Assembly (NCBI GenBank): GCA_905182035.1
Contig: CAJIZL010000011.1
Span: 62,001-126,000, forward strand
DNA: 64,000 nucleotides
Direction: 5' to 3'
Source: Oceanospirillaceae bacterium ASP10-02a
Lineage (GTDB): Bacteria; Pseudomonadota; Gammaproteobacteria; Pseudomonadales; Balneatricaceae
Notes under the pieces: model-generated
Databases searched by the model: none
Told to the model about the DNA's origin: nothing
What the model saw: only the letters and a program-made list of their open reading frames with translations
Part shown: positions 1-10,109 of the stretch, piece by piece
Numbering within the stretch: position 1 is the first letter of the stretch
Layout of the letters: every line of letters begins with the position of its first letter
Translations under genes and position numbers: made by a program

Positions 1-1
1 G

Positions 2-535
2 TTGTTAGCGTCTCGTGTAGATACCGGTTTGCGTAACCAGTTTGGCGAACGCACCTTAACGGAAGTAGTTTCCGGTGAGCGTGATGAGCTAATGGCTGAA
101 CTACGTGAAGAGCTTAACGAAGTAGTTAAGACAGATATGGGCATCGAGGTGGTTGACGTGCGCGTGAAGCGTATCGATTTACCCCAGGAAGTAAGTGAAT
201 CTGTTTACGGTCGCATGCGCACAGAGCGTGAGCGTGAAGCCCGTGAACTGCGTTCTAAGGGTAAGGAACTGGCCGAAGGTATTCGTGCCGATGCAGATCG
301 CCAAGAAACGGTCATCGAAGCGAATGCCTACCGTGAGTCAGAGCTTATTCGTGGTGATGGTGATGCCATTGCAGCAGCAACCTACGCTGCAGCCTTCAAC
401 AAAGATCCAGAGTTCTATAGTTTTTACCGTAGTTTAGATGCTTACCGTAAAACCTTTGGTGCTGGTGGTGACGTGATGCTGATCGAGCCTGATAGTGAGT
501 TCTTTAAGTACATGAACCAGTCTACTCTGAAGTAA
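2..535 (+). CDS. hflC: HflC, protease modulator (3' part only)
   Basis: C-terminal 177 residues of an SPFH/band-7 protein; the start lies left of the window, so the first in-frame codon is not the true start. In E. coli HflC joins HflK in a membrane complex that modulates the FtsH protease. What is visible is the end of the SPFH domain (motif KRIDLPQEVSESVYGRM), then a long charged, probably coiled-coil helix rich in E and R (RTEREREARELRSKGKELAE), then the conserved end with FYSFYRSLDAYRKTF. The following yjeT, hisZ and purA genes are the usual gammaproteobacterial neighbours of hflKC, which supports the identity. A terminator hairpin follows. Confidence 0.93.
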   Translation: MLASRVDTGLRNQFGERTLTEVVSGERDELMAELREELNEVVKTDMGIEVVDVRVKRIDLPQEVSESVYGRMRTEREREARELRSKGKELAEGIRADADRQETVIEANAYRESELIRGDGDAIAAATYAAAFNKDPEFYSFYRSLDAYRKTFGAGGDVMLIEPDSEFFKYMNQSTLK

Positions 536-563
536 GCCTTCGGCTTGCTTTTAGCAAGACATT

Positions 564-588
564 AAAAGGGCCTTTCGAGGTCCTTTTT
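564..588 (+). terminator. Rho-independent terminator after hflC
   Basis: A 10-bp stem AAAAGGGCCT / AGGTCCTTTT (one G-T pair) closes a TTCG tetraloop and ends in a run of five T. It lies about 30 bases past the hflC stop and should end the hflK-hflC transcript before yjeT. Confidence 0.8.
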
Positions 589-721
589 AGTGGCTGCTTT
601 TTAAGCCTGAAAGGTGGTCATTTGTGGCTAAAAGAAGTACAATTGTGTAACCGAGAAGTAGGGTCCGAGATGGGCCGTATGATGCTCGGTTTTTTTGTGT
701 TTGAAGCATTAGTAAAGAACC

Positions 722-916
722 ATGAATGAATTGACCCAACACCTACTGGTGGCTTTTTGCTTGATGCTGATAATAGAAGGTATTTTGCCTTTTTTATACC
801 CACAAAGGTGGCGTCAATTAGTGGTTCAGCTAGCACAGATAAGTGACCGCAATATGCGACTGTTAGGTTTGGGAAGTATGCTTTTAGGGCTTACCTTACT
901 GCTTTTAGTGCGTTGA
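722..916 (+). CDS. yjeT: DUF2065 small membrane protein (YjeT-like)
   Basis: A 64-residue protein of the DUF2065/YjeT family. It has one hydrophobic segment at residues 8-25, a short polar linker with the typical YPQRWR motif, and a second hydrophobic segment at about 46-63, so two membrane helices are likely. Function is unknown. Its position between hflC and hisZ/purA is the family's usual place and is the main support beyond length and hydropathy. The ATG at 722 is the only reasonable start, and hisZ begins 33 bases downstream. Confidence 0.8.
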   Translation: MNELTQHLLVAFCLMLIIEGILPFLYPQRWRQLVVQLAQISDRNMRLLGLGSMLLGLTLLLLVR

Positions 917-949
917 TTTAATGCAATTGTTTGGGAAACAGGAACTCAC

Positions 950-2146
950 ATGAGTCGTGCAAATCGCTGGTTATTGCCAGATGGCGTAAAAGAAGTATTG
1001 CCCCCGGAAGCTGCCCGTATAGAAGACCTGCGCCGCACCGTGGTCGACCTATACCAAGCATGGGGTTACGACCTAGTTATGCCGCCACTCATTGAATACA
1101 TTGATTCATTGTTGATTGGTACTGGTGATGACTTAGATTTAGCCACCTTTAAGGTGATTGATCAAAAAACTGGCCGTACCATGGGTATTCGCGCAGACAT
1201 TACGCCTCAAGTTGCCCGTATTGATGCCCACAGTATTGACTGTGATGGTATCAACCGCCTGTGTTACTCCAATACTGTATTGCACACAAGCGCTGCCAAC
1301 CCCTTAGCCTCTCGCAGCCCGTTACAAGTGGGCGCAGAACTATATGGTCACGCTGGCATTGATAGTGACCTTGAGGTCATTAGTTTGATGTTAGAAACAC
1401 TCGCCAGGATAGGCATCAAACATCCCATTACCTTAGACTTGGGCCACGTGGGTATCTACCGTGGCTTGATTGATGCTATCGGCTTAGCTGATGATGATGA
1501 AAGAGAATTGTTTAATCTGCTGCAAAGTAAAGCAGTAGCCGATATAGATGTCCTGGTGTCAGCTATGGATTTGACGGATGAGGCGAAAACTATACTGTCA
1601 CAGCTGCCCCGGTTATACGGTGAGACTTCGGTTTTACATCAGGCCGAACAAATATTTGGTAATGTGTCTGCAGAAGTCTCTACAGCCATTGTCTACTTAC
1701 GTGAGTTGTCAGAGGCAGTTAGCACGCGCTTCCCTCAGGTGACCTTGTACTTTGATTTAGCCGAACTACGTGGTTATGAGTACCATACTGGAGTGGTTTT
1801 TGCCGCCCTCACACCAGCTTTTGGCCAAGCCATTGCTAAGGGTGGTCGTTATGATGATATTGGCAAGGTGTTTGGCCGGGCACGGCCTGCAACTGGATTT
1901 AGTGCCGACTTAAAGGTGTTGTCGGAACTGTCTGAGGTGCCTTTGGTGCAGGCTGACACCATTGCAATGCCAGCAGAAGTAGGTTTGAGTAGTGCACAGC
2001 GTAAAAGTCTATGGATAATGCAATCTCAATTGCGTCTGCAAGGCGAACGTTTGGTTGCACAACTATTTGATAGTCCTGCACCAGAGCGGTGTTCCCGCCA
2101 ATTAGTTTGGCAAAATGATGTTTGGAAAATAGTCCCAACATCCTAA
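950..2146 (+). CDS. hisZ: ATP phosphoribosyltransferase regulatory subunit HisZ
   Basis: A 398-residue class II aminoacyl-tRNA-synthetase-like protein. HisZ is the non-catalytic, histidine-sensing partner of short-form HisG in the first step of histidine biosynthesis. The sequence shows the HisS-like core: MPPLIEYIDSLLIG near residue 45, the motif-2-like segment GIRADITPQVARIDAH near 84-99, and the glycine-rich GGRYDDIGKVFG near 297. It differs from true HisRS in lacking an anticodon-binding domain. The location just before purA is common in Pseudomonas-like genomes. No hisG is nearby, as usual for this locus. Confidence 0.93.
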   Translation: MSRANRWLLPDGVKEVLPPEAARIEDLRRTVVDLYQAWGYDLVMPPLIEYIDSLLIGTGDDLDLATFKVIDQKTGRTMGIRADITPQVARIDAHSIDCDGINRLCYSNTVLHTSAANPLASRSPLQVGAELYGHAGIDSDLEVISLMLETLARIGIKHPITLDLGHVGIYRGLIDAIGLADDDERELFNLLQSKAVADIDVLVSAMDLTDEAKTILSQLPRLYGETSVLHQAEQIFGNVSAEVSTAIVYLRELSEAVSTRFPQVTLYFDLAELRGYEYHTGVVFAALTPAFGQAIAKGGRYDDIGKVFGRARPATGFSADLKVLSELSEVPLVQADTIAMPAEVGLSSAQRKSLWIMQSQLRLQGERLVAQLFDSPAPERCSRQLVWQNDVWKIVPTS

Positions 2147-2183
2147 GTTTAAATAGGCTTCTATTATAAACTATGAATTTTAA

Positions 2184-3527
<1,344 letters not shown>

Positions 3528-3533
3528 GAAAAA

Positions 3534-5945
3534 ATGACACAAATCGACGATCCACATGCTCAGCGTGAGGCGCAAAAGTACGACAATCCAATTCCCAGCC
3601 GTGAATTTATTATGGATCACTTGCGTGACCGAAGCGGCCCAGCAACGCTTAAACAGGTTAGTTTTGAACTGGCCTTGTTTGAGGCAGAAGATGTAGAAGC
3701 ACTGCGTCGCCGTTTACGTGCCATGGAACGCGATGGCCAGCTGATAAGTGACCGCAAAGGTGCCTATGGCGCTATCCATAAGATGGACCTTATCCATGGC
3801 CGTATCATAGGCCATCGAGATGGCTTTGGTTTCTTAAAGCCCGATGCAGGTGGTGATGATTTATTTCTCAGCCACCGTCAAATGCGAGCTGTGTTAGATG
3901 GCGACAAGGCCCTGGCTCGTATTACTGGTGTAGACCGCAAAGGCCGTAGCGAAGGCGCTATTGTTGAAGTGACTGAGCACAATACTCGGCAAGTTGTGGG
4001 GCGGTTAACGAAGGAAAATGGCATTTGTTTTGTGCGCCCAGATAATCAGCGTATTAGCCAAGACATTCTAATTTCAAGCGATAGCGTACTTCAAGCTCAG
4101 CATGGCCAATATGTTACCGTGCGCATTACTCACCAGCCTAACAAACGCAATCAAGCTGTAGGTGAAGTTGCTGAGATTTTGGGTGAACACATGGCTCCAG
4201 GCATGGAGATTGATGTTGCTATTCGAACCCACGAAATACCCCATGAATGGCCGTTAGAGGCCAGTCATGAAGCTGCTAAGCTTGCCCCAGAAGTCACTGA
4301 AGCTGATAAGCATGATCGTATTGATCTTCGTGAAATGCCTTTTGTTACCATTGATGGAGAAGACGCCCGCGACTTTGACGACGCAGTTTATTGCCGTAAA
4401 AGAACCTTAGGTGGCTGGCGTGTATATGTTGCTATTGCTGATGTAAGCCATTACGTCCGCACGGGCACTGCTTTAGATACAGAAGCTCACAGGCGAGCAA
4501 CCTCAGTGTATTTTCCTGAGCGTGTAATCCCTATGTTGCCAGAAGCTATTTCCAACGGTTTATGCTCTCTTAATCCCCATGTCGATCGGTTGGTCATGGT
4601 GTGCGAGATGACTATCAGCAGTAAGGGTAAGTTGAGTGGCTACGAGTTTTACGAAGGTTTAATCCACTCTCACGCCCGCTTAACTTACACCAAAGTGGGT
4701 GCGATGCTGGATTCAGATGATGAGCAATGTCTGGCTTTACGTCAAGAATATAACCATGTAGTAAAGCCTGTAGACCAATTGCATAAGCTGTATTCTGCTT
4801 TGCGTTCTGCCCGTGACGCCCGTGGCGCGATTGATTTTGAAACCCAAGAAACACGTATCATCTTTGGCGAAGACCGTAAAATAACTGACATAGTGCCGGT
4901 ACACCGCAACGATGCCCATAAGTTGATTGAAGAGTGTATGTTAGCGGCTAACGTGAGTACGGCTAAGTTTTTAGCGAAGCATAAACTAGATGGTTTGTTC
5001 CGTGTGCACAAAGGCCCTAAGCCTAGCAAGCTAGAAAACTTGCGTGGATTTTTAGGTGAAATGGGTCTTTCATTGCCAGGTGGGGAAGAGCCAAAACCAA
5101 AGCATTATCAGGCGCTGTTGAGCTCTATCAAGGGCCGTCCTGACGCACACTTAGTGCAAACTGTGATGTTACGTTCATTAAGTCAGGCCGTTTATACGCC
5201 AGAAAACGAAGGCCATTTTGGTTTAGGCTATGACGCATACGCGCACTTTACGTCGCCCATTCGTCGCTACCCTGACTTGCTCGTTCATCGTGCCATACGC
5301 AGTGTGATTCAAAGCAAGCGGTTGAGCCGGTATGTGAAGCGAATTAAAGCCACTGAAAAGCAACCACAGTCGCCATGGTATCCATATACCACTGCGGACG
5401 TAGTGATTTTGGGCGAACATTGCTCAATGGCTGAGCGTCGAGCAGATGCTGCTGTTTGGGATGTAGAAGGCTGGCTTAAGTGCGAATACATGCAAGGTCA
5501 TATCGGTGATTACTTCCATGGCACCATTAATGCTGTAACTAGTTTTGGTTTGTTTGTTGAGTTGGCTGATGTTTATGTTGAAGGCCTTGTGCATATTAGT
5601 GCGTTACCAGGTGATTATTATCACTTTGATGCAGCTAAGCATCGTCTCCAAGGAGAGCGCAGTGGCAAAAGTTTCCGCTTAGGTGACAGTATTGAAGTAC
5701 AAGTGGTTCGAGTAGACCTAGACGAAAAGAAAATTGATTTTGAGTTAGCTGATGCGCCACCAAAAATTAAGTCTAAAACGGGTCCAAAACCGAAATCAAG
5801 GCCTGTGCCTAAAGCTAAGTCAAAGCCTAAACCTAAGTCGAAGAAGTCCAGTGCTGAAACTTCAGCAGATGCCCCTTTGTTTGATCAAAAGGGTAAGCCT
5901 TCTGGCGGTGCAAGAAAACCTCGCCGTAAAAAGACTGCGCCGTAA
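3534..5945 (+). CDS. rnr: Ribonuclease R
   Basis: An 803-residue processive 3'-5' exoribonuclease of the RNase II/RNB family, which degrades structured RNA and takes part in rRNA quality control and cold adaptation. Domain order: winged-helix N-terminus (about 20-85), two cold-shock OB domains (about 85-240), the RNB catalytic domain with the metal-binding DGEDARDFDDAVY near 275, a C-terminal S1 domain (about 653-735), and a basic Lys/Pro-rich tail from about 745 to the end. The tail repeats PKPKS/KSKPK units and probably contacts RNA. It is followed at once by rlmB, the canonical rnr-rlmB pair. Confidence 0.96.
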   Translation: MTQIDDPHAQREAQKYDNPIPSREFIMDHLRDRSGPATLKQVSFELALFEAEDVEALRRRLRAMERDGQLISDRKGAYGAIHKMDLIHGRIIGHRDGFGFLKPDAGGDDLFLSHRQMRAVLDGDKALARITGVDRKGRSEGAIVEVTEHNTRQVVGRLTKENGICFVRPDNQRISQDILISSDSVLQAQHGQYVTVRITHQPNKRNQAVGEVAEILGEHMAPGMEIDVAIRTHEIPHEWPLEASHEAAKLAPEVTEADKHDRIDLREMPFVTIDGEDARDFDDAVYCRKRTLGGWRVYVAIADVSHYVRTGTALDTEAHRRATSVYFPERVIPMLPEAISNGLCSLNPHVDRLVMVCEMTISSKGKLSGYEFYEGLIHSHARLTYTKVGAMLDSDDEQCLALRQEYNHVVKPVDQLHKLYSALRSARDARGAIDFETQETRIIFGEDRKITDIVPVHRNDAHKLIEECMLAANVSTAKFLAKHKLDGLFRVHKGPKPSKLENLRGFLGEMGLSLPGGEEPKPKHYQALLSSIKGRPDAHLVQTVMLRSLSQAVYTPENEGHFGLGYDAYAHFTSPIRRYPDLLVHRAIRSVIQSKRLSRYVKRIKATEKQPQSPWYPYTTADVVILGEHCSMAERRADAAVWDVEGWLKCEYMQGHIGDYFHGTINAVTSFGLFVELADVYVEGLVHISALPGDYYHFDAAKHRLQGERSGKSFRLGDSIEVQVVRVDLDEKKIDFELADAPPKIKSKTGPKPKSRPVPKAKSKPKPKSKKSSAETSADAPLFDQKGKPSGGARKPRRKKTAP

Positions 5946-5970
5946 ATAAGGTATTTGAGAGTCGTTAATT

Positions 5971-6708
5971 ATGGCTAACATTGAATATGTCTTTGGCATT
6001 CACGCTGTGCAAACTAAATTGCAACGCAACCCCGAGCGGGTGCAAGAAATTTGGCTTCAAGAAGGTCGTGAAGACCAACGCTTAAATCAAGTTAAGGCGC
6101 TGGCAGACGAGCAGGGCATTGAATGTCAAATAATGCCCCGCCGTGAGTTAGACAATAAAGTTAAGGGTCGACACCAGGGTGTGGTTGCTGGGTGTACTCC
6201 AAACCCAGCTAAAGATGAGCATTTCCTAACGCAGTTGTTAGAAGAGCTTAAGGAGCCAGCATTTTTGTTGATCTTAGATGGTGTAACGGATCCCCATAAC
6301 TTAGGTGCTTGTTTGCGTACCGCAGATGCTGCTGGCGTACATGCAGTCATCGCGCCCAAAGATAAGTCAGCGTCACTTAATAGCACCGTAAGCAAAGTGG
6401 CTTGTGGTGCAGCAGAGAGCATACCTTTTGTGCAGGTGACTAATTTAGCCCGCTGCCTCAAAAGTTTGCAGGATGCTGGTGTTTGGATTACAGGTACCGC
6501 CGGCGAAGCCATCCAGCATATTCACCAAACCGACCTTACAGGCAACATGGCTTTAGTGATGGGAGCGGAAGGCGAAGGTATGCGTCGCCTTACCCGTGAA
6601 GGGTGTGACCAGTTGGTTAAAATTCCTATGGCGGGTGAAGTGAGTAGCCTTAATGTATCTGTGGCTGCGGGTGTGTGTTTATTTGAAGCAGTACGTCAGC
6701 GCAGTTAG
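5971..6708 (+). CDS. rlmB: 23S rRNA (guanosine-2251-2'-O)-methyltransferase RlmB
   Basis: A 245-residue SpoU-family 2'-O-methyltransferase that modifies G2251 in the peptidyl-transferase loop of 23S rRNA. It has an N-terminal L30e-like substrate domain (about 1-75, beginning [10 protein letters not shown]). The knotted SAM domain follows, with motif 1 [19 protein letters not shown] near 110, motif 2 [11 protein letters not shown] near 191, and motif 3 [18 protein letters not shown] near 212. The start has a loose upstream purine stretch. It is the last gene of the plus-strand block; the next three genes run the other way. Confidence 0.96.
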   Translation: MANIEYVFGIHAVQTKLQRNPERVQEIWLQEGREDQRLNQVKALADEQGIECQIMPRRELDNKVKGRHQGVVAGCTPNPAKDEHFLTQLLEELKEPAFLLILDGVTDPHNLGACLRTADAAGVHAVIAPKDKSASLNSTVSKVACGAAESIPFVQVTNLARCLKSLQDAGVWITGTAGEAIQHIHQTDLTGNMALVMGAEGEGMRRLTREGCDQLVKIPMAGEVSSLNVSVAAGVCLFEAVRQRS

Positions 6709-6718
6709 ATTATTCACT

Positions 6719-6745
6719 AACTCATTTTCCTGCTGGAGATGAGTT
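6719..6745. terminator. Hairpin between convergent rlmB and J-domain gene
   Basis: AACTCAT (6719-6725) pairs with ATGAGTT (6739-6745), and an inner TCC/GGA extends the stem. It sits in the 36-base gap between convergent genes and may end both transcripts. There is no long T run, so this is only a weak terminator call. Confidence 0.4.
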
Positions 6746-7206
6746 TAGTCCTGAAGTAATACGTCTTTAGCTTGGTTGATTTGGCTAGCTAAATAGGTGC
6801 TGCCCCCTTTATCAGGGTGATTTTTGGCCATCAAACGTTTGTGGGCAGATATTATTTCTTCATGGCTGGCATCTGCTTCAACATCTAAAACTTGTCTTGC
6901 CTGTTGTTTATCCATAACAGATGCACTGGGAGCGTTGCTCTTAGTGCTGGTTTGGCTAAAACGTTTGATCGTCTGCCATAGGCCAAAAGCCTGAAGAACA
7001 GGCCTGCCATAGACCGCTAGGCCGCCTAGAAGGCTTATGGCCACAGGCCACAAGCCACTTAATGCCAACCCGATAGCTACTATTGCAATGATCACCACTG
7101 CTGTGCGCAATAGAAATGGCTTGCCATTGCTAGGTGCGCTATTCAGTAATAGACGAATCAGCAAAGCAACAATAACAATGCCTAAAACCCATAATATTAA
7201 AATCAT
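6745..7206 (-). CDS. Membrane-anchored J-domain protein
   Basis: A 153-residue protein with two N-terminal hydrophobic segments (about residues 1-22 and 30-62), a short linker, and a C-terminal J domain (about 105-153) containing the HPD tripeptide (KNHPDKGG) needed to stimulate a DnaK ATPase. The arrangement, with the J domain at the C-terminus behind membrane helices, resembles DjlA/Pam18-like proteins, not DnaJ; there is no zinc-finger region. It probably recruits DnaK to the inner membrane, but the client is unknown. It is the third and last gene of a minus-strand run after the YtoQ-like protein and the MATE exporter. Confidence 0.8.
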   Translation of the reverse strand: MILILWVLGIVIVALLIRLLLNSAPSNGKPFLLRTAVVIIAIVAIGLALSGLWPVAISLLGGLAVYGRPVLQAFGLWQTIKRFSQTSTKSNAPSASVMDKQQARQVLDVEADASHEEIISAHKRLMAKNHPDKGGSTYLASQINQAKDVLLQD

Positions 7207-7222
7207 TTCAATCTCCAGCTTC

Positions 7223-8605
7223 CTAGGTTAGGTCAGTTTGTTTAGATGTCAAGATGAGACGATGCAGGTTGCCACGCTCGCGAAAAGCAAAATAAATCAC
7301 CACAACAAAAGCAATCACATCTGCAATAGGGAATGAATACCAAATACCATTGATACCATAAATTGTGGGTAATATGAGTAGCGCAGGTATGAGTATAAAA
7401 TAAATTCTTAGGGACGATAAGAAAATGGCATGTCTAGCCTTCCCCAAGGCCTGAAATAAAGAGCTAATGACACTGTGGGCATTGGACAGTGGAAATAATA
7501 AGAAAGACCAAAAGGCGATGCCGGTTGTGGTGGCCAACAGTGCCGTGTTTTGGGTGAAGATACCAATAATCTGTTGAGGTGCAAGTAACATCAAAGCGCT
7601 CACACCTAAGCCGTAACATAGGCTTGAAATAACGCCAAGTTTGATCATGGCTAAAACTCGGTCATATTGTTTAGCGCCATAGTTGTAGCCAGCAATAGTT
7701 TGAAAGGAAATAGTCATGGCAATGGCTGGTAATATAAAAAAGATCATTAAGCGGCCAATGAGCCCGTATGAACTTACATACAGGTCACTGTCAACTTCAG
7801 TAAACTGGATTACTGTGTAGTTGGTTAAACCTATAAATACAGATACCCCAGCATGGGATATTAGAATGGGTATGCCTAGTAAAGTGACGTCCTTAAGAAT
7901 CCCCCAGTTCATCTGATAAGCAAACGGGCGTAATTTTAAGTGGGTTCTGCCACCTAAAATGAAGTAAAGCATTAACGCTGCAGCAAATATCTGAGACAGG
8001 ATGGTGGCATAAGCTACGCCCTCCACGCCCATATCCAAGACGAAGATAAACACGGCATCTAACACAATGTTCAGCAGCGCAGATGACACCATGCTAGCCA
8101 TCATTAACATGGCCTTGCCTTCCGCTCTGAGTAAATCACCAGGAATACTACTAACAAATACGATTGGGAAGCTCAGCAATACCAAGGGCACGAGATAACC
8201 ATAGGCGTATGGCCACAATGCTTCTGACACTCCCAGAAATTCGAGTAAGGTATCTATATTTAAATAGATGCCTAGGGTAATGGCTATGGCCATAGTTAAG
8301 GCTAAACGGAAGGCGATATCTATTGTGGTATTGGCAGCAGTTTCCTGTTTTGCGCCTAGTTGGCGAGCTACAATTGAAGCCATACCGCTGCCCACCAAAG
8401 TGGCCAAAGCAAAGATAAACATTTGAATTGGAAATACAATGGAAATGCCACCCATGGCATTCACACCAATGGCGCGGGTAACAAAAATCGCATCAACGAC
8501 ATTGTAAAGGCCATTCACCATCATACCCACAGCGATAGGAGCAGCCATGCCAAAGAATAGCCCTAGGATGGGTTTAGTGCCTAGGTGGCTGGTGTGCTGG
8601 CCCAT
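7223..8605 (-). CDS. MATE-family efflux transporter
   Basis: A 460-residue inner-membrane protein with about 12 hydrophobic segments in two related halves, as in the MATE (multi-antimicrobial extrusion) family, which exports cationic drugs and metabolites with Na+ or H+. Family-typical stretches include FFGMAAPIAVGMMVNGLYNV at the start and the GIPILISHAG region in the second half. Substrate cannot be told from sequence. It overlaps nothing and is 16 bases from the J-domain gene, suggesting a shared transcript. A MepA/NorM-like role is possible. Confidence 0.87.
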   Translation of the reverse strand: MGQHTSHLGTKPILGLFFGMAAPIAVGMMVNGLYNVVDAIFVTRAIGVNAMGGISIVFPIQMFIFALATLVGSGMASIVARQLGAKQETAANTTIDIAFRLALTMAIAITLGIYLNIDTLLEFLGVSEALWPYAYGYLVPLVLLSFPIVFVSSIPGDLLRAEGKAMLMMASMVSSALLNIVLDAVFIFVLDMGVEGVAYATILSQIFAAALMLYFILGGRTHLKLRPFAYQMNWGILKDVTLLGIPILISHAGVSVFIGLTNYTVIQFTEVDSDLYVSSYGLIGRLMIFFILPAIAMTISFQTIAGYNYGAKQYDRVLAMIKLGVISSLCYGLGVSALMLLAPQQIIGIFTQNTALLATTTGIAFWSFLLFPLSNAHSVISSLFQALGKARHAIFLSSLRIYFILIPALLILPTIYGINGIWYSFPIADVIAFVVVIYFAFRERGNLHRLILTSKQTDLT

Positions 8606-8629
8606 AGTAAAACGTCCTTGTTATGTTTA

Positions 8630-9064
8630 TTAACTACACACGTGCTGGAGAGTGGTGATGACTTGATTAACATCCGTAGTCCAAGCCATAGCTGCTGCAT
8701 CCACTTCCTTTAAAGGGTGAACGATGTCTTCGCTATGTAAGGTAATGTATGGCGTACCCATGGCAGCGCAATACCCAGCATCAAAAGCGGCATTCCATTG
8801 CTTATATTTGTCGCCAAACCTAATGATGGCGATGTCTGCTTGGGCAATGAGGTTCCTAGTGCGAATGGCATTCACCTTGGCCGATTGGTTGTCACGCCAA
8901 AAGCTGGTAGCCGTATCTGCTAAGTGGTCACCTGCTGCATCACTGACTTCGTGGTTGGTGCAGGCGGATGAAAAATTTACAGGCAGGTTTAGTTCTGCAC
9001 AACGGCTAATGATTTGCTCGCGCCAGTCCGTATGTATTTCGCCAGATAAATAAATGTTCCACAT
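8630..9064 (-). CDS. ytoQ: YtoQ family protein
   Basis: A 144-residue protein beginning MWNIYLSGEIHTDWREQI, the family's recognisable start. It resembles nucleoside 2-deoxyribosyltransferase-like folds in having an early YLSGEIH strand and later motifs such as ADIAIIRFGDKYKQWNAAFD with an acidic/aromatic pattern. The biochemical function of YtoQ proteins is not established as far as I know. It is the first gene of the minus-strand run with the MATE exporter and the J-domain protein. The region to its right (9065-9487) holds the divergent promoter of rpsF. Confidence 0.75.
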   Translation of the reverse strand: MWNIYLSGEIHTDWREQIISRCAELNLPVNFSSACTNHEVSDAAGDHLADTATSFWRDNQSAKVNAIRTRNLIAQADIAIIRFGDKYKQWNAAFDAGYCAAMGTPYITLHSEDIVHPLKEVDAAAMAWTTDVNQVITTLQHVCS

Positions 9065-9355
9065 AGTTTTTTCTCAAATTGGTATTGGTTCGTTTCACAG
9101 GCACTTAATATATGCTCTTAGCATTGCTGTACTTACATCAAGCTTTTCTCATACCCATGGCGGTAGCTATTCTGCTATTTGTGACACACCGATTAGCCCA
9201 ACTCAGGCCCCATGTAATATATCAGTCGTTATCGCTCTAGTCTCAAAAAAAGCTGTCATAATGCGTAAAGTTTTGACTTTAATTAGGTAGGTGCGTAGGT
9301 GCTTTAGTCTTGGCAATATTCGGGCACTTAAGCAAGTTACTAAAAGCGTGATAAC

Positions 9356-9384
9356 TTGTACCTTTCCATTAGTTTACGTATAAT
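9356..9384 (+). promoter_or_regulatory. Predicted sigma-70 promoter of the rpsF operon
   Basis: TTGTAC at 9356-9361 and a perfect TATAAT at 9379-9384 with 17-base spacing, about 100 bases before the rpsF start. A ribosome site (AAGGAG) lies just before the ATG at 9488. The rest of the 420-base gap from 9065 shows no convincing gene. The leader of about 95 bases could hold an S6:S18 autoregulatory site as described in other bacteria, but I could not fold it. Confidence 0.65.
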
Positions 9385-9487
9385 GCGCCATCACATTTTT
9401 AGGTGTGATTTTTCTCCTTGCTTTAAGGCTGTAGTTCAATAACGAATTATTAGACGCTTAAGGCTATTTAACCCATAAGGAGCAGCA

Positions 9488-9976
9488 ATGCGTCATTATG
9501 AAATTATCTTTTTGGTCCATCCAGACCAAAGTGAACAAGTACCCTCTATGATTGAGCGCTACACCACGACTATTGAAGCTGATGGTGGTGCGATTCATCG
9601 TTTAGAAGATTGGGGCCGCCGTCACTTGGCTTACCCAATTAGCAAGATTCACAAAGCTCACTATGTACTAATGAACGTTGAATGTTCAAACGCCGCATTG
9701 GTCGAGCTAGACAGCAACTTCCGTTACAATGATGCGGTAATTCGCAACATGGTTGTACGAATGAAAGCTGCTGAAACTGGGGATTCCCCTGTTAAAGCTG
9801 CTGAAAGCCGTGAAGACCGTCGTCGTCAAGAACGCGCCCCTCGTGCCGAAGCCTCTGAAGCAGAAGTTCCTCAAGCAGAAGCTCCTCAAGCAGAAGTTCC
9901 TCAAGCAGAAGCTCCTCAAGTAGAAGTTCCTCAAGCAGAAGCTCCTCAAGCAGAAGCCTCTGAAGCAGAAGCATAA
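9488..9976 (+). CDS. rpsF: 30S ribosomal protein S6 with repetitive, stop-interrupted tail
   Basis: 162 residues. Residues 1 to about 100 are a normal S6 ([42 protein letters not shown]), which binds S18 and the central domain of 16S rRNA. After a charged linker, residues 122-161 are eight 5-residue units of the type [A/V]-[P/S]-[Q/E]-A-E encoded by 15-bp DNA repeats. The TAA at 9974-9976 sits where the repeat would have CAA or GAA. The frame stays open beyond it for 37 codons, rich in Ala and Lys, to a second TAA at 10088. The annotated product ends at the first stop. Longer tails on S6 are seen in some gammaproteobacteria; E. coli S6 is glutamylated by RimK at its end. Confidence 0.95.
   Translation: MRHYEIIFLVHPDQSEQVPSMIERYTTTIEADGGAIHRLEDWGRRHLAYPISKIHKAHYVLMNVECSNAALVELDSNFRYNDAVIRNMVVRMKAAETGDSPVKAAESREDRRRQERAPRAEASEAEVPQAEAPQAEVPQAEAPQVEVPQAEAPQAEASEAEA
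9851..9970 (+). repeat. Eight 15-bp tandem repeats in the rpsF tail
   Basis: Eight in-frame copies of a 15-bp unit (core CCTCAAGCAGAAGYT). The first and last units share the variant GCCTCTGAAGCAGAA, and one unit carries GTA for GCA. The inner copies are almost identical, implying recent slippage or unequal exchange. They encode an acidic Pro/Gln/Ala/Glu tail. Confidence 0.9.
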
Positions 9977-10087
9977 GCAGAAGCAGAAGCCAAAGCCAAA
10001 GCCGCCAAAGCCGCCAAAGCCAAAGCCGCCAAAGCCGCCAAAGCCGCCAAAGCCAAAGCCGTCAAAGCCGCTGAAGCCGCAGCTGAA
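9977..10087 (+). repeat. Ala/Lys-coding repeat after the first rpsF stop
   Basis: 37 codons in the rpsF frame, opening with GCAGAA pairs and then a mixture of GCCAAA and GCCGCCAAA units. The strict GCC/AAA periodicity in this one frame and the final TAA at 10088-10090 show it was part of the S6 gene. It would give an acidic-to-basic tail. With the present TAA it is untranslated unless read through. Confidence 0.85.
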
Positions 10088-10109
10088 TAATTAACTGGAG
10101 ATATTGACC

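Noticed and set aside
6126-6512. 128-residue minus-strand ORF inside rlmB
   Set aside because: Opposite a well-conserved gene; composition fits a reading-frame shadow.
9054-9290. 78-residue plus-strand ORF overlapping the ytoQ start
   Set aside because: No ribosome site, no family features, and it lies in the promoter region of ytoQ.
9707-9974. Antisense ORFs through the rpsF tail (Leu/Cys-rich proteins)
   Set aside because: They only mirror the 15-bp repeats on the other strand; the plus frame has the ribosomal protein and the correct codon periodicity.
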